A DNA stretch of 64,000 bases from Halosimplex salinum (lineage in GTDB: Archaea; Halobacteriota; Halobacteria; Halobacteriales; Haloarculaceae): the NCBI RefSeq assembly GCF_003730195.1, contig NZ_QWGG01000002.1, positions 124,001 to 188,000 on the forward strand, read 5' to 3'. The translations under genes were made by a program, and so were the position numbers. The notes beneath the pieces were generated by a model that had not been told where the DNA came from, did not search any database, and saw only the letters and a program-made list of their open reading frames with translations. This document shows positions 34,702 to 43,224 of the stretch, piece by piece. Position 1 is the stretch's first letter, and each line of letters starts with the position of its first letter.

Positions 34702-35784
34702 TCAGGCGTCGGGGTCGAAGATTTCGGGGTCTTCCTCGCCCTGGACGTCGATCACGGCCAGTGCGCCCTTGCGGGCGACCCGCGAGAGCGAGTGGTCGAC
34801 GAGCTTGACCGGCCCGGGAACCGGGTAGTGCATCGTCGCGATGGCGGTGCTGCCCGGCTGGACGGGGGTCGTCTGGATGTTCCGCTGGGGCCGGCCGCCG
34901 ATACCGCCCTGCGGGTACACCTCGTCCCAGACGCTCCCGATGGGGTGAAAGCTGCTGGCGAGGTTCGGGCCGCCCACGCAGTAGTACACGCGGGCGGTCT
35001 CGCCCGTCTGGGCGGTCATGTCGGCGTAGTTGTCGGGCGTGATGGCGAACTTCTCGCCGTTGATGAGGACGTAGGTGGGGTCCTCGCGGGCCATCGCGCC
35101 CATGTCGAAGGTGTGGTGGCCCTCCTGACCGGTCTCGCCGTCGGTGTACACCTCGTGCTGGCCGAGGTAGAACTCGTTGTCCACCGCGGGCAGACCCTCT
35201 TCGGGCTCGACGAGGATGATGCCGAACATCCCCGAGGAGATGTGGTAGTCCATGTTCGCGACGGCGCAGTGGTAGATGAACGCGCCCGGGTAGGTGACCT
35301 TGAAGCGGACGCGCTCGGTCTCGCCGGGGGCGACCATCGTCGCCTCGGCGCCGCCGCCGGGGCCCCGCACCGCGTGCAGGTCGACGTTGTGGGGCATCCC
35401 GTTGTCCTCGGCGTTGTGGATGGTCAGATCGACCGTGTCACCCACGCGCGTTCGGATCATCGGGCCGGGGACCTGCCCGTCGAAGGTCATGTACTCGAAG
35501 GTGACGCCGGGCTCGATCTCCGCGGTGACCTCCTTCGTCGTCAGCTCGACCTCGACGGTCGCGGGCTCGTCACGGTCGATGGGAGCCGGGATGTCGGTGG
35601 GGTCGGCGGCGACGCGGTCGACGGTCGTCGATCGCGCGGCGTCGAGCGACCGGGGGTCGCTGTCGGCCTCCGTGTAGGTGACCTTGTCCGCGGGAATCTC
35701 GCCGGCACAGCCGGCGACTGCGGCGGCGCCCGCCGCAGCGCTGGTCTTCAGGAACGTTCGACGGGTGGCCGTGGATTGGGTCAT
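34702..35784 (-). CDS. nirK: Copper-containing nitrite reductase
   Basis: Reduces nitrite to nitric oxide outside the membrane in denitrification. The 360 residues carry two cupredoxin domains. Type 1 copper ligands: His132, Cys173, His181, Met186. Type 2 copper ligands: His137, His172 and His331. The catalytic pair is Asp135 and His280. The Cys-to-Met loop is short (YHCAVANMDYHISSGMFG). The N-terminus is a Tat signal (RRTFLK) with lipobox-like AVAGC (Cys26), so the enzyme is probably lipid-anchored. The start at 35784 is supported by a minus-strand TATATA 30-36 bases upstream. It is divergent from the halocyanin gene. Confidence 0.95.
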   Translation of the reverse strand: MTQSTATRRTFLKTSAAAGAAAVAGCAGEIPADKVTYTEADSDPRSLDAARSTTVDRVAADPTDIPAPIDRDEPATVEVELTTKEVTAEIEPGVTFEYMTFDGQVPGPMIRTRVGDTVDLTIHNAEDNGMPHNVDLHAVRGPGGGAEATMVAPGETERVRFKVTYPGAFIYHCAVANMDYHISSGMFGIILVEPEEGLPAVDNEFYLGQHEVYTDGETGQEGHHTFDMGAMAREDPTYVLINGEKFAITPDNYADMTAQTGETARVYYCVGGPNLASSFHPIGSVWDEVYPQGGIGGRPQRNIQTTPVQPGSTAIATMHYPVPGPVKLVDHSLSRVARKGALAVIDVQGEEDPEIFDPDA

Positions 35785-35942
35785 GGCTCTACCTGAACGT
35801 GGGGGGTGTGCGGATATATACCGATAAGCGGGTTCTCGCCGGCGTGTTAGAGGGGCGAACATGTTCGGGACCCCGGATCGGGCTTCCCAGTTCTCGGGAA
35901 CCCCCGGAGGAGGTTATTTAGGAAAGGCGGCTATCCGCAGGT
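35785..35942. promoter_or_regulatory. nirK/halocyanin divergent promoter with CGAA-N4-TTCG
   Basis: Minus-strand TATATA (about 35814-35820) serves nirK; plus-strand TTATTTA (35913-35919) serves the halocyanin gene, 24-30 bases before its ATG. Between them is a perfect 12-bp palindrome CGAACATGTTCG at 35856-35867. The CGAA-N4-TTCG form is the one associated with NarO-dependent denitrification promoters in Haloferax volcanii. A second palindrome-like GTTCTCGGGAAC lies at 35890-35901. Confidence 0.6.
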
Positions 35943-37040
35943 ATGAACTCCGACGACGGTATCGACGAGGGGCGGCGTACGGTGATGAAGACCCTCGCTA
36001 TCGGGGCGACGGTCGGCGGGCTCTCCGCGGCGGGGGCCGCGCCCGCGTCCGCGCAGTCGTCAGACCTGGGCGAGTGGTTCTCGAACGTGAGCAACTTCGA
36101 CGGCGTCGTCGACGAGACCGGCAAGGACGAAGTGACGGTCGACGTCGGGTCACAGGCCAACAACGGCGCGTTCGGCTTCGGTCCGCCCGCGGTCCGGGTC
36201 GACCCCGGGACGACCGTCGTCTGGGAGTGGACCGGCGAGGGCACGCCGCACAACGTCGTCGCCGAGGACGGCAGTTTCGAGAGCGACATGATCACCGAAG
36301 CGGGTGCCACCTTCACGCACACCTTCGAGGAGGCGGGCGTCACGAAGTACGTCTGCGTCCCCCACCAGGCGATGGGGATGAAAGGCGCCGTGATCGTCGG
36401 CGACTTCGAGGTGGACGTCTCCGCCGGGAGCTCGACCGCGACGCCCGCCGGGGACGTGAGCGAGGAGACGAGCGGCGGCGACGGAGGCGACGGGAGCGGC
36501 GGGGACGGCGAGTTCGTCGAGCCGGACTACGAGGGCTGGTTCGACGGCGTCGGCAACTTCGACGGCACCGTCGACAGGACGGGGCAGGACGAGGTGACCA
36601 TCGAGGTCGGGGCCGAGGGCAACGACGGCCCGTTCGCGTTCGGTCCCGCCGCGGTGCGGGTCGACCCCGGGACGAAAGTCGTCTGGGAGTGGACCGGCAA
36701 GGGCGGCCAGCACAACGTCGCCGGCGAGACCCACGACTTCGAGAGCGAGATGCAAGGGTCGGAGGGCGACACCTACGCGCTACAGTTCGACGGTCAGGGC
36801 GTCGTCAAGTACGCCTGTACGCCCCACAAAGCGGCGGGGATGAAAGGGGCTATCGTCGTCGGCAACCCCGCCGGCGCCGCCGCGGGCGGCGGTGGCGGGA
36901 TCGACCTGTTCCAGACCTCGCTGTGGGGACTGGTCGGCGCCATCGTCGCCGCGCCGTTCGTCGCCAGCGAGGTCGTCGCCCGACGCCGGCGCAAGGACGA
37001 CGAGGACGAGCGCCGACTGCCGACTCATTCCGCGGACTGA
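35943..37040 (+). CDS. Two-domain halocyanin (blue copper protein)
   Basis: A 365-residue exported redox protein. A Tat-like signal (RRTVMK, residues 11-38) is followed by two plastocyanin-like domains. Domain one (about 45-155) has copper ligands His103, Cys138, His141 and Met146 or 144; domain two (about 195-307) has His257, Cys292, His295 and Met300. They are joined by a Ser/Thr/Gly-rich linker, and a C-terminal helix (about 326-345) with a following Arg cluster anchors it. The neighbouring nirK makes it a likely electron donor for nitrite reduction, an inference. The stop codon lies in the first unit of a 20-bp tandem repeat. Confidence 0.93.
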   Translation: MNSDDGIDEGRRTVMKTLAIGATVGGLSAAGAAPASAQSSDLGEWFSNVSNFDGVVDETGKDEVTVDVGSQANNGAFGFGPPAVRVDPGTTVVWEWTGEGTPHNVVAEDGSFESDMITEAGATFTHTFEEAGVTKYVCVPHQAMGMKGAVIVGDFEVDVSAGSSTATPAGDVSEETSGGDGGDGSGGDGEFVEPDYEGWFDGVGNFDGTVDRTGQDEVTIEVGAEGNDGPFAFGPAAVRVDPGTKVVWEWTGKGGQHNVAGETHDFESEMQGSEGDTYALQFDGQGVVKYACTPHKAAGMKGAIVVGNPAGAAAGGGGGIDLFQTSLWGLVGAIVAAPFVASEVVARRRRKDDEDERRLPTHSAD

Positions 37041-37142
37041 GGGACCGCTCTACGGACTGAGGGACCGCTCCACGGACTGAGGGACCGCTCCACGGACTGA
37101 GGGACCGCTCCACGGACTGAGGGACCGCTCCACGGACTGAGG
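37033..37142. repeat. 20-bp tandem repeat, five full copies plus part
   Basis: Unit CGGACTGAGGGACCGCTCCA begins at 37033, 37053, 37073, 37093 and 37113; a 10-base partial unit follows at 37133. The first copy differs only at position 19 (T for C). It contains the halocyanin stop codon (37038-37040). Unlike CRISPR repeats there are no spacers. Confidence 0.95.
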
Positions 37143-37242
37143 AGACGAGGGCGGGGGGCCGGCCGGACGCGGTCGTGCTCGTTCGGGTCGTCGGAACTGC
37201 TGCTATCCGAACAGTTACGTCGGAGACGGCTGAACGGCGGCT

Positions 37243-38550
37243 ATGCGACCGCCAGTGGAGCGCAGCGTAGCGTCCGCGGTCACGGTCGACGACGTGTGGG
37301 CCGGCCACCCCGTCGGATTCGACCTGTCGACCGACGACGGCCGACAGTTCGTCGCGTACTACGACGCCGAGCGCCGGCTGACCGTTGCTCAGCGCGACCT
37401 CGGGGCGAGCCACCGGGACCCGGAGAGTCAGTGGACGCGGACGCGACTGGACGAACGGGTCGGGTGGGACAGTCACAACGACGTCGTGCTGGCGGTCGAC
37501 GACGCCGGCCACGTCCACGTCAGCGGGAACATGCACGTCGACCCGCTGGTCTACTTCCGGAGCGCCGACCCGCTCGACGCGACGACGCTCCGGCGCGTGG
37601 ACGGGCTCGTGGGTCGCGACGAGGACGCGGTCACCTATCCGACGTTCCTGTCGGGACCGGACGGCGACCTCGTCTTCGGGTACCGCGACGGCGGGAGCGG
37701 CGACGGTCGACGCCTGCTGAACGGGTACGACCCCGAGACCGAGACGTGGCGACGGCTCCTCGACGAGCCGCTGCTGGACGGCCGCGGCGAGATGAACGCC
37801 TATCCGACCGGTCCGACGCGCGGGCTCGACGGCGACTACCACCTCGCGTGGGTGTGGCGAAACACGCCCGACGCGGCGACGAACCACGACCTCTCCTACG
37901 CGCGGAGCCCGAACCTCGTCGACTGGGAGCGAGCGGACGGGACGGCCCTCGACCTGCCGATCACCGCCGACGACGGCGCGGTCGTCGACCCCGTCCCGCC
38001 GGGCGAGGGACTGCTCAACAGCAACGTCGCGCTCGGATTCGACGCCGACGGGCGACCCGTCCTGTCGTATCACAGGTTCGGCGACGAGGGGCACACGCAG
38101 GTCTACGCCGCCCGACTCGACGGCGACGGCGACGCGGCTGGCGCCGACGAGTGGACGATTACGCAGATCAGCGACTGGGCGTATCGCTGGGAGTTCGGCG
38201 GACAGGGGACGCTCGACGACGAGATTCTGGTCGACCCCGTCCGCGTCGTCGACGGCGACCTCGTGCAGACGTTCTGGCACGCCGAATACGGGCCGGGACG
38301 GTGGCTCCTCGACGGAAAGACGCTGACGCCCCAGCGGACCGACGCGCCGTGGCACGGGCTCCCCGACGAACTGCGTCGACCGGCGGAGCGCGACGACTAC
38401 GAGGTCCAGTGGGCCGTGGACTCGTCCGCCGGAGCGGGCGACGACGGACGGACGCGCGCCCTCCGCTGGGAGACGCTCCCGGCGAATCGGGACAGGGCGC
38501 GCGCGGAGCGGCCCGAACCGACGACGCTGTCGCTCTACACGCTGTCGTAG
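37243..38550 (+). CDS. BNR_4-type beta-propeller protein (possible polysaccharide lyase relative)
   Basis: A 435-residue protein without an obvious signal peptide. Segments such as GWDSHNDVVLAVDDAGHVHVSGNMHVDPLVYFR and TYPTFLSGPDGDLVFGYRDGGSGDGRRLLNGYD resemble BNR_4 beta-propeller proteins, some of which are ulvan or related polysaccharide lyases (PL24/PL25-type). The repeated D-G-x-L/V blades and conserved SHND, HMHVDPL-like and YRDGGSG stretches support the fold. Enzyme activity and substrate are not shown; lack of an export signal argues for an intracellular role or degradation of imported oligosaccharides. Confidence 0.75.
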   Translation: MRPPVERSVASAVTVDDVWAGHPVGFDLSTDDGRQFVAYYDAERRLTVAQRDLGASHRDPESQWTRTRLDERVGWDSHNDVVLAVDDAGHVHVSGNMHVDPLVYFRSADPLDATTLRRVDGLVGRDEDAVTYPTFLSGPDGDLVFGYRDGGSGDGRRLLNGYDPETETWRRLLDEPLLDGRGEMNAYPTGPTRGLDGDYHLAWVWRNTPDAATNHDLSYARSPNLVDWERADGTALDLPITADDGAVVDPVPPGEGLLNSNVALGFDADGRPVLSYHRFGDEGHTQVYAARLDGDGDAAGADEWTITQISDWAYRWEFGGQGTLDDEILVDPVRVVDGDLVQTFWHAEYGPGRWLLDGKTLTPQRTDAPWHGLPDELRRPAERDDYEVQWAVDSSAGAGDDGRTRALRWETLPANRDRARAERPEPTTLSLYTLS

Positions 38551-38568
38551 TCGAGAATCGGGCCGGGC

Positions 38569-39537
38569 CTACGCGGAACTGCCTTCGGGGTCGGCGCGTT
38601 CGCGGATGATGTCGCGGAGTTCGTCGGCCTCCTCGATGTTCTCCATCTCCGCTTCCTCGACGATGGCGGTACCTTCGATCGATTCGCGCGTGGCCCGGTC
38701 GACGACGTACACCGAGCGGGTCCGGGTGACTTTGCCGACGGAGGACATGATCCGGGCGCGCTTCTCGGCGGTCTTCGTGAGTTCCGAGTGACCCGTCAGC
38801 ATCTCCTCCTCCCGGCGCTCGTTCTCGCTGACCGTTTTGAACGGCGCGCGGTCCGTCGGGTGGACGTCGAAGCCGACGCGGGTGAGGACGGCGACGATGG
38901 GTTCGTCCTCGGGGTCGACCTCGGGGTCTTCGGGCGTGGGTTCGTCGTCGCGGACCTCCTCGGCGCCGTCGAGCACCTCGACGGGCGCCGTGAGCGGCGC
39001 GTCGAAGAGCTCCTCGAGCTGGCTGGCCACCTCGACGGAGGCGTCCATGCCGTCCTCGTACTTCGAGACCGTCCGTCTGGAGACGCCGAGTTCGTTGGCG
39101 AGTCGCCCGAGCGACCAGTCTCTGTTCTCGCGGACGTCCGCGAGGACTTCGCTGTCGATGTTGACGTAGAGGCCGCCGGGCGCGGCGTAGATGAGCGGCG
39201 GGACCTCCTCGACGAAGAGATCCATGGCCGTGTCGGGCGAGAGCACCGGGACGCCGTGGCGGAAGTACGTGACGCCCGGTTTCAGCTCTTCGTCCCTCGT
39301 TCGGAGACCGATGACCATCGGCGTGGCGCCGAGATAGGTGCCGAGCCGGCGCATCTCCGCGCCGGTGTGGCCGTCGAACGCGTCGATGTTTCCGAGTATC
39401 TTCACGAGGAGGGTCTCCTCCCCGCGGCGGGCCGCGATGTCGAAGCTCTTGGGCCGGATGGCACAGCGTTCGCTCACCACGAAGCCCGCGTCCTCCAACA
39501 TCGCGGTGACGTTGCCGACCAGTGCCGACCGTGACAT
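38569..39537 (-). CDS. Archaeal HTH-type transcriptional regulator
   Basis: A 322-residue protein matching a conserved archaeal family of putative HTH regulators. An N-terminal nuclease-fold-like region ([25 protein letters not shown]) is followed by a Cro/C1-type helix-turn-helix (about residues 125-180, [21 protein letters not shown]) and an acidic C-terminal domain. The ATG at 39537 is preferred over upstream starts because minus-strand TATATAT lies 25-31 bases before it. Targets are unknown. Confidence 0.87.
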   Translation of the reverse strand: MSRSALVGNVTAMLEDAGFVVSERCAIRPKSFDIAARRGEETLLVKILGNIDAFDGHTGAEMRRLGTYLGATPMVIGLRTRDEELKPGVTYFRHGVPVLSPDTAMDLFVEEVPPLIYAAPGGLYVNIDSEVLADVRENRDWSLGRLANELGVSRRTVSKYEDGMDASVEVASQLEELFDAPLTAPVEVLDGAEEVRDDEPTPEDPEVDPEDEPIVAVLTRVGFDVHPTDRAPFKTVSENERREEEMLTGHSELTKTAEKRARIMSSVGKVTRTRSVYVVDRATRESIEGTAIVEEAEMENIEEADELRDIIRERADPEGSSA

Positions 39538-39561
39538 AGTCGTAGGTAAGTACGTCACTGC

Positions 39562-39568
39562 ATATATG
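39562..39568 (-). promoter_or_regulatory. TATA box for the HTH regulator
   Basis: ATATATG/CATATAT at this position is 25-31 bases from the ATG at 39537 on the minus strand, giving a leaderless mRNA. Confidence 0.6.
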
Positions 39569-39681
39569 CGTTGTGCCGCCCGTAGACTGGCCGTGCGCCC
39601 CGATTTCTCTATCTAATCGATAGATTGATATACAGTTTCGCGGTCGAAACCCGTTTGGCGTCGACCGCGCTACGGGTCTCC

Positions 39682-40953
39682 GTGACCGTCATCGGCCTCG
39701 ACGACACGGATTCCCGCGAGCGCGGGATGTGTACGACCTACGTCGCCGCGACCCTCGCCCAGCGGGTGCGGGCCGCCGGCGGGACCGTCGAGCGCCGGGT
39801 GCTCGTCCGACTCAACCCCGGCGTCGAGCACAAGACCCGCGGTAACGCCGCGCTCGCGGTGCATACCGACCTCGACCCGGCCTCCGCCCTCGACCTCGCC
39901 CGGGAACACCTCGACCTGGCCGAGACCGCCGACCCGCGGACGAATCCCGGCGTCGTCGTCGCGCCCGGCGACCCCGAAGCCGTGCCCGCGGCCGTCGCCG
40001 ACTTCTCGCGTGCGGCCGTTCGCGACTACCACGACATCGACGACGCGGTGGATCTGGCGGCGGAGGCGGGGTATCGGACCGCCCACGCCGGCAACGGCCG
40101 CGGCCGCATCGGCGCGCTCGCGGCCGTCGGCGCCTGGCGCGCGTTCGACGACTGGACCTACGAGTGCATCTCCTACCGCGAGCGCGACCGCTGGGGTACC
40201 GAGCGGGACGTCGATCGGGAGTCGGTGTTTGCCGCCGCCGAGCGTGCGTACCCCGCCGTCTGGGACACCGTCGACCACGGCGAGGGCTACCCCGTCTGCG
40301 TCCCGCGAACGCCCTGTCCCATCCTCCACGGCATCCGCGGCGACGACCCGGAGAACGTGCGGTCCGTGGCCGAGTCTATCGACGGCGAACCCGTCGCGAG
40401 TCGCGCGCTGTTCGTGACGAACCAGGGGACCGACGCACATCTACAGTCCGCGGACGGGTTCGGGGCCGTCTCGGAAGGGCGAGCGTTTCGAGTCGACGCC
40501 GAAGTCGTCGGACCGCCGGAGACCCGGGAGGGAGGCCACGTGTTCTGCGAACTGCGGAGTTCCGACGGCGAGCGACTGGAAGCCGCTGCCTTCGAGCCCA
40601 CGAAGCGCTTTCGGGACCGGGTGCGGGCGCTCCGCGCCGGCGACCGCCTGACCGTCTGCGGCGAAGTGAGCGACGGGACGCTAAAGCTGGAGAAGTTCGC
40701 GGTACGGGAGCTCGTGACGACGGAGCGCGCAAATCCCGACTGCCCGGAGTGTGGCCGGTCGATGAGTTCCGCGGGGGCCGGACAGGGGTACCGGTGTCGC
40801 GACTGCGGGACGAGCGCCGACGGGAAAGTCGACGTGCCCGTGGAGCGGGCGCTGGAGGAGGGGTGGTACGAGGTGCCGCCGTGTGCGCGCCGACACGTCG
40901 CGAAACCGCTCGTCAGGGGCGGGTTCGACGCACCGACGCATCCCGAACGGTAG
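39682..40953 (+). CDS. tiaS: tRNA(Ile2) 2-agmatinylcytidine synthetase TiaS
   Basis: Modifies C34 of tRNA-Ile(CAU) with agmatine so it reads AUA. The 423 residues begin with the family signature VIGLDDTDSRERGMCTTYVA, include GNGRGRIGALAAVG, an OB-fold region (about 270-350) and a C-terminal zinc ribbon CPECG...YRCRDCG. The start GTG at 39682 matches the conserved N-terminus; the frame is open to a TTG at 39625, but a GATATAC TATA-like element at 39626-39632 lies inside that extension, so the extension is not translated. Confidence 0.94.
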   Translation: MTVIGLDDTDSRERGMCTTYVAATLAQRVRAAGGTVERRVLVRLNPGVEHKTRGNAALAVHTDLDPASALDLAREHLDLAETADPRTNPGVVVAPGDPEAVPAAVADFSRAAVRDYHDIDDAVDLAAEAGYRTAHAGNGRGRIGALAAVGAWRAFDDWTYECISYRERDRWGTERDVDRESVFAAAERAYPAVWDTVDHGEGYPVCVPRTPCPILHGIRGDDPENVRSVAESIDGEPVASRALFVTNQGTDAHLQSADGFGAVSEGRAFRVDAEVVGPPETREGGHVFCELRSSDGERLEAAAFEPTKRFRDRVRALRAGDRLTVCGEVSDGTLKLEKFAVRELVTTERANPDCPECGRSMSSAGAGQGYRCRDCGTSADGKVDVPVERALEEGWYEVPPCARRHVAKPLVRGGFDAPTHPER

Positions 40954-41043
40954 CGAATCGGCGATAGCTGTGACGTCGAGACTCAGGTGGATCGGTCGTG
41001 ATTCCGAGAAGACAGCGCGCCGGAACGGTGGATTAGTCGGGTC

Positions 41044-41460
41044 CTACGCGTCCAGCACTTCGATCAGGTTCCCCTCGGGGTCGCGGACGAAGAGGATGGT
41101 CGTGCCGGTCGAGGAGGTCTGGGGCTCGCTGACCGTCTCCACGTCCTCGGGGAGGCCCTCGTAGAACGCCTCGACGTCGTCGACGCCGAAGCCGAGGTGT
41201 TTGGCACCCTGGTCGTTGACGGAGTCGGCGCGGGCGTCCCCGCCCTCGGGCTCGTACTCGACGAGTTCGACGCGGGTGCCGTCGCCGTCGAGGTGGGCGA
41301 AGCGGCCGGTGGCGTTCTCGACGCCGACGCCGGTCGAGAACGCCTCGCCGGACGATTCGAACTCGGCGAGCACGTCGAGGTCGAACACGTCGGTGTAGAA
41401 GTCGACGGCGCGGTCCAGGTCGGCGACGGTCGTCCCGGTGTGGTGGACGCTTCCTGTCAT
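41044..41460 (-). CDS. VOC family protein (glyoxalase/lactoylglutathione-lyase-like)
   Basis: A 138-residue protein with the paired beta-alpha-beta-beta-beta units of the vicinal oxygen chelate fold. MTGSVHHTGTTVADLDRAVDFYTDVF is the typical first module with a metal-binding His, and KHLGFGVDDVEAFYEGL and LFVRDPEGNLIEVLDA mark the second, with its His and Glu ligands. Members act as glyoxalases, dioxygenases or epimerases; the substrate here is not evident. Monocistronic. Confidence 0.92.
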   Translation of the reverse strand: MTGSVHHTGTTVADLDRAVDFYTDVFDLDVLAEFESSGEAFSTGVGVENATGRFAHLDGDGTRVELVEYEPEGGDARADSVNDQGAKHLGFGVDDVEAFYEGLPEDVETVSEPQTSSTGTTILFVRDPEGNLIEVLDA

Positions 41461-41599
41461 GTGCGTGCTCGCGACTCCCAGCGACGAAACGGTGTCGGTC
41501 GAGCGCCGGACGGGCGACCGATTCGCGGCGGTACACGGCCGTGCGGTCCCGGATGGCGGGCGTTAATGGGTCCTGATCGCCGGTAGCGCGCTCGTAACA

Positions 41600-41851
41600 A
41601 TGATCGGAGAGAGCCTGTGTCGAGATATGGAGAAGGAGTCCTCCGAGAGTCGCGAGGGTCGCGTCGTGGTCGGGCCGCCGCCGCCGGCCGGTGCGGAACC
41701 GGACGACGTCCTCCCGGCGGTCGTCAGGACGCGGAGCGACGACAGCCGTCGCTACATCCTCTACTCGGACGCGCCGGACCGCGACGGCGTCGCCGAGACC
41801 AGACTCTCGGTCGACGCCGACTCCGTCGTCGAACGCGAACTCTGGCGCTAG
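41600..41851 (+). CDS. Small acidic hypothetical protein
   Basis: An 83-residue soluble protein, ending with a compact conserved-looking segment RYILYSDAPDRDGVAETRLSVDADSVVERELW. The start is uncertain: ATG at 41600, or ATG at 41627 giving 74 residues. TTAATGG near 41563 could be its promoter element. The stop overlaps that of the convergent Nudix gene by four bases. I do not recognise the family with confidence. Confidence 0.6.
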   Translation: MIGESLCRDMEKESSESREGRVVVGPPPPAGAEPDDVLPAVVRTRSDDSRRYILYSDAPDRDGVAETRLSVDADSVVERELWR

Positions 41852-42447
41852 TCGGTCTCGAAACGCAGTTCCTCCCCGCGCAACCGCTCGACGGCGGCCT
41901 CGACCCGCCGCAGGTCGACCGATCGGACCCACTCCGCCTCGCCCGGCAGTTCGCCGAGCGACCAGAACCGGGCGTCGGTCACTTCTGGTCCGATGTCGAC
42001 CGTCCCGCGAGTGTCGTCGCGCTCGACGGCGAACGTGATCGAGAGATACGAGCCGTCGTCGGGGTCCTCGACGTCGAAATCCGTGTGAGCGAGTTCGAGT
42101 GCATCGGGATCGACCGAGAGACCGGTCTCCTCTTCGAGTTCTCTCGCGGCGCCCAGCCGCGCCGATTCGTCGACTTCGAGGATGCCGCCGGGCACCGCCC
42201 ACGCGCCCACGTCGGGTTCGATACCGCGCTCGATCAGGAGGACGGAGTCGCCGTCGTGCGGCGTCGCCGCACTGTCCGGGGGACTCCGTCCCCCGCTGTC
42301 GAGGACGACGACGTGCGCTCCGGGGAACGGGTTCTGGAAGACGAACTCCTCGCAGTCGGGACAGAACCGGCGGTCGCGTCCGTCGAACCCCTTCGTTTCC
42401 AGTGCGCTCCCGCAGTACGGGCAGTTGCTAGCTCGTCGCTTGGTCAT
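41848..42447 (-). CDS. Nudix hydrolase with N-terminal zinc ribbon
   Basis: A 199-residue protein. The N-terminal zinc ribbon has CPYCG and CPDCEEF; the Nudix box is complete, GILEVDESARLGAARELEEETGL, fitting Gx5Ex7REUxEExGU. Zinc-ribbon Nudix enzymes are often NADH pyrophosphatase-like or hydrolyse other nucleoside diphosphate derivatives; the substrate is not defined. Its ATG overlaps the vapC stop (ATGA arrangement), so vapB, vapC and this gene probably form one transcript. Confidence 0.92.
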   Translation of the reverse strand: MTKRRASNCPYCGSALETKGFDGRDRRFCPDCEEFVFQNPFPGAHVVVLDSGGRSPPDSAATPHDGDSVLLIERGIEPDVGAWAVPGGILEVDESARLGAARELEEETGLSVDPDALELAHTDFDVEDPDDGSYLSITFAVERDDTRGTVDIGPEVTDARFWSLGELPGEAEWVRSVDLRRVEAAVERLRGEELRFETD

Positions 42448-42854
42448 CAGTACGCCTTGACCGGAACGCCGAGCGCTTCGAAGTCGTCGACGTTCTCGGT
42501 GACGACCGTCGCGTCGCGGCGGTCCGCGACGCCCGCGATCAGCACGTCGCCCGCGAGCGCGTTGATCCGGTCCTGTCCGACGCCGTCGTCGTCGAGCAGT
42601 TCGGCCTCGATGGCGGCCGCTGCGAACGCGTCCTCGTCCTCGAACGGTGTCACTCTGAGCCAGCCGAGATCCGCGAGCAGCGATTCCAGCGACGGGTCGT
42701 CCTCGACGGTGTGGACGCCGACCGCGATCTCCTCGACGTTGATAGTCGAGGTGAACAGGTCCTCGTCACCGTCCTCGTGGGCCGAGAGGAACGATTCGAC
42801 GCGCGGATCTCCGCGGTAGTAGTGCGCCAGGAACGTCGTGTCGAGTAGCTTCAC
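42447..42854 (-). CDS. vapC: PIN-domain ribonuclease toxin VapC
   Basis: A 135-residue PIN-domain toxin predicted to cleave RNA. The acidic catalytic residues are in place: Asp5 in MKLLDTTFLAHYY, Glu in TINVEEIAVG, and the Asp residues in LAGDVLIAGVADRRDATVVTENVDDF. It overlaps vapB by four bases upstream and the Nudix start by one to three bases downstream. Coupled translation with the antitoxin is the usual arrangement. Confidence 0.93.
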   Translation of the reverse strand: MKLLDTTFLAHYYRGDPRVESFLSAHEDGDEDLFTSTINVEEIAVGVHTVEDDPSLESLLADLGWLRVTPFEDEDAFAAAAIEAELLDDDGVGQDRINALAGDVLIAGVADRRDATVVTENVDDFEALGVPVKAY

Positions 42855-43183
42855 GGCTCGGCCCCGGAGCCGTCGGCGTCTCGGTCCTCGGTGTTCCCCT
42901 CGGCGTCTCGACCCCCGGCGTCCGCATCGTCCCCGGCCAGCGCCGCGACAGTCTCCGCCTGTCGCGTCGTGAGTCCGCGGCCCGCCCTCTTCCGACTCTC
43001 ACGAGCGGCCCGTTCCAGTCGGTCACCGTCCGCGTCGTCGTACTTCCCGAACCCACGCCGCCAGTCCCGCCGAACCGCCTCGGTCACTCGTTTGACCACG
43101 TCGCTGAAGCTCTCGTCCTCCCGTTTCTCGGCACTGAGACGCTCGTAGGCTTCGTCGTCGAGCCCGATCGTCTTCGTCCCCAT
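42851..43183 (-). CDS. vapB: VapB-type antitoxin
   Basis: A 110-residue protein. The N-terminus MGTKTIGLDDEAYERLSAEKREDESFSDVVKRV is the haloarchaeal/archaeal antitoxin pattern that pairs with PIN toxins, with a ribbon-helix-helix-like strand for operator binding. A charged C-terminal tail (DDADAGGRDAEGNTEDRD) would wrap the toxin. A perfect 22-bp palindrome begins five bases upstream of the ATG, where RHH antitoxins bind. A longer frame to 43747 is antisense to threonine synthase. Confidence 0.9.
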   Translation of the reverse strand: MGTKTIGLDDEAYERLSAEKREDESFSDVVKRVTEAVRRDWRRGFGKYDDADGDRLERAARESRKRAGRGLTTRQAETVAALAGDDADAGGRDAEGNTEDRDADGSGAEP

Positions 43184-43187
43184 ATTC

Positions 43188-43209
43188 TGTGTTTGTGTAC
43201 ACAAACACA
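43188..43209. promoter_or_regulatory. 22-bp perfect palindrome, vapBC operator
   Basis: The sequence is TGTGTTTGTGT followed directly by its exact reverse complement ACACAAACACA, sitting between the vapB ATG (43183) and the end of threonine synthase (43225). Position and symmetry fit autoregulation by VapB. No other copy was noticed in the window. Confidence 0.75.
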
Positions 43210-43224
43210 AGTACGTTCGGTGGG

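Noticed and set aside
37033-37142. CRISPR array
   Set aside because: Repeat units are directly contiguous with no spacers, unit length is only 20 bp and no cas genes are nearby.
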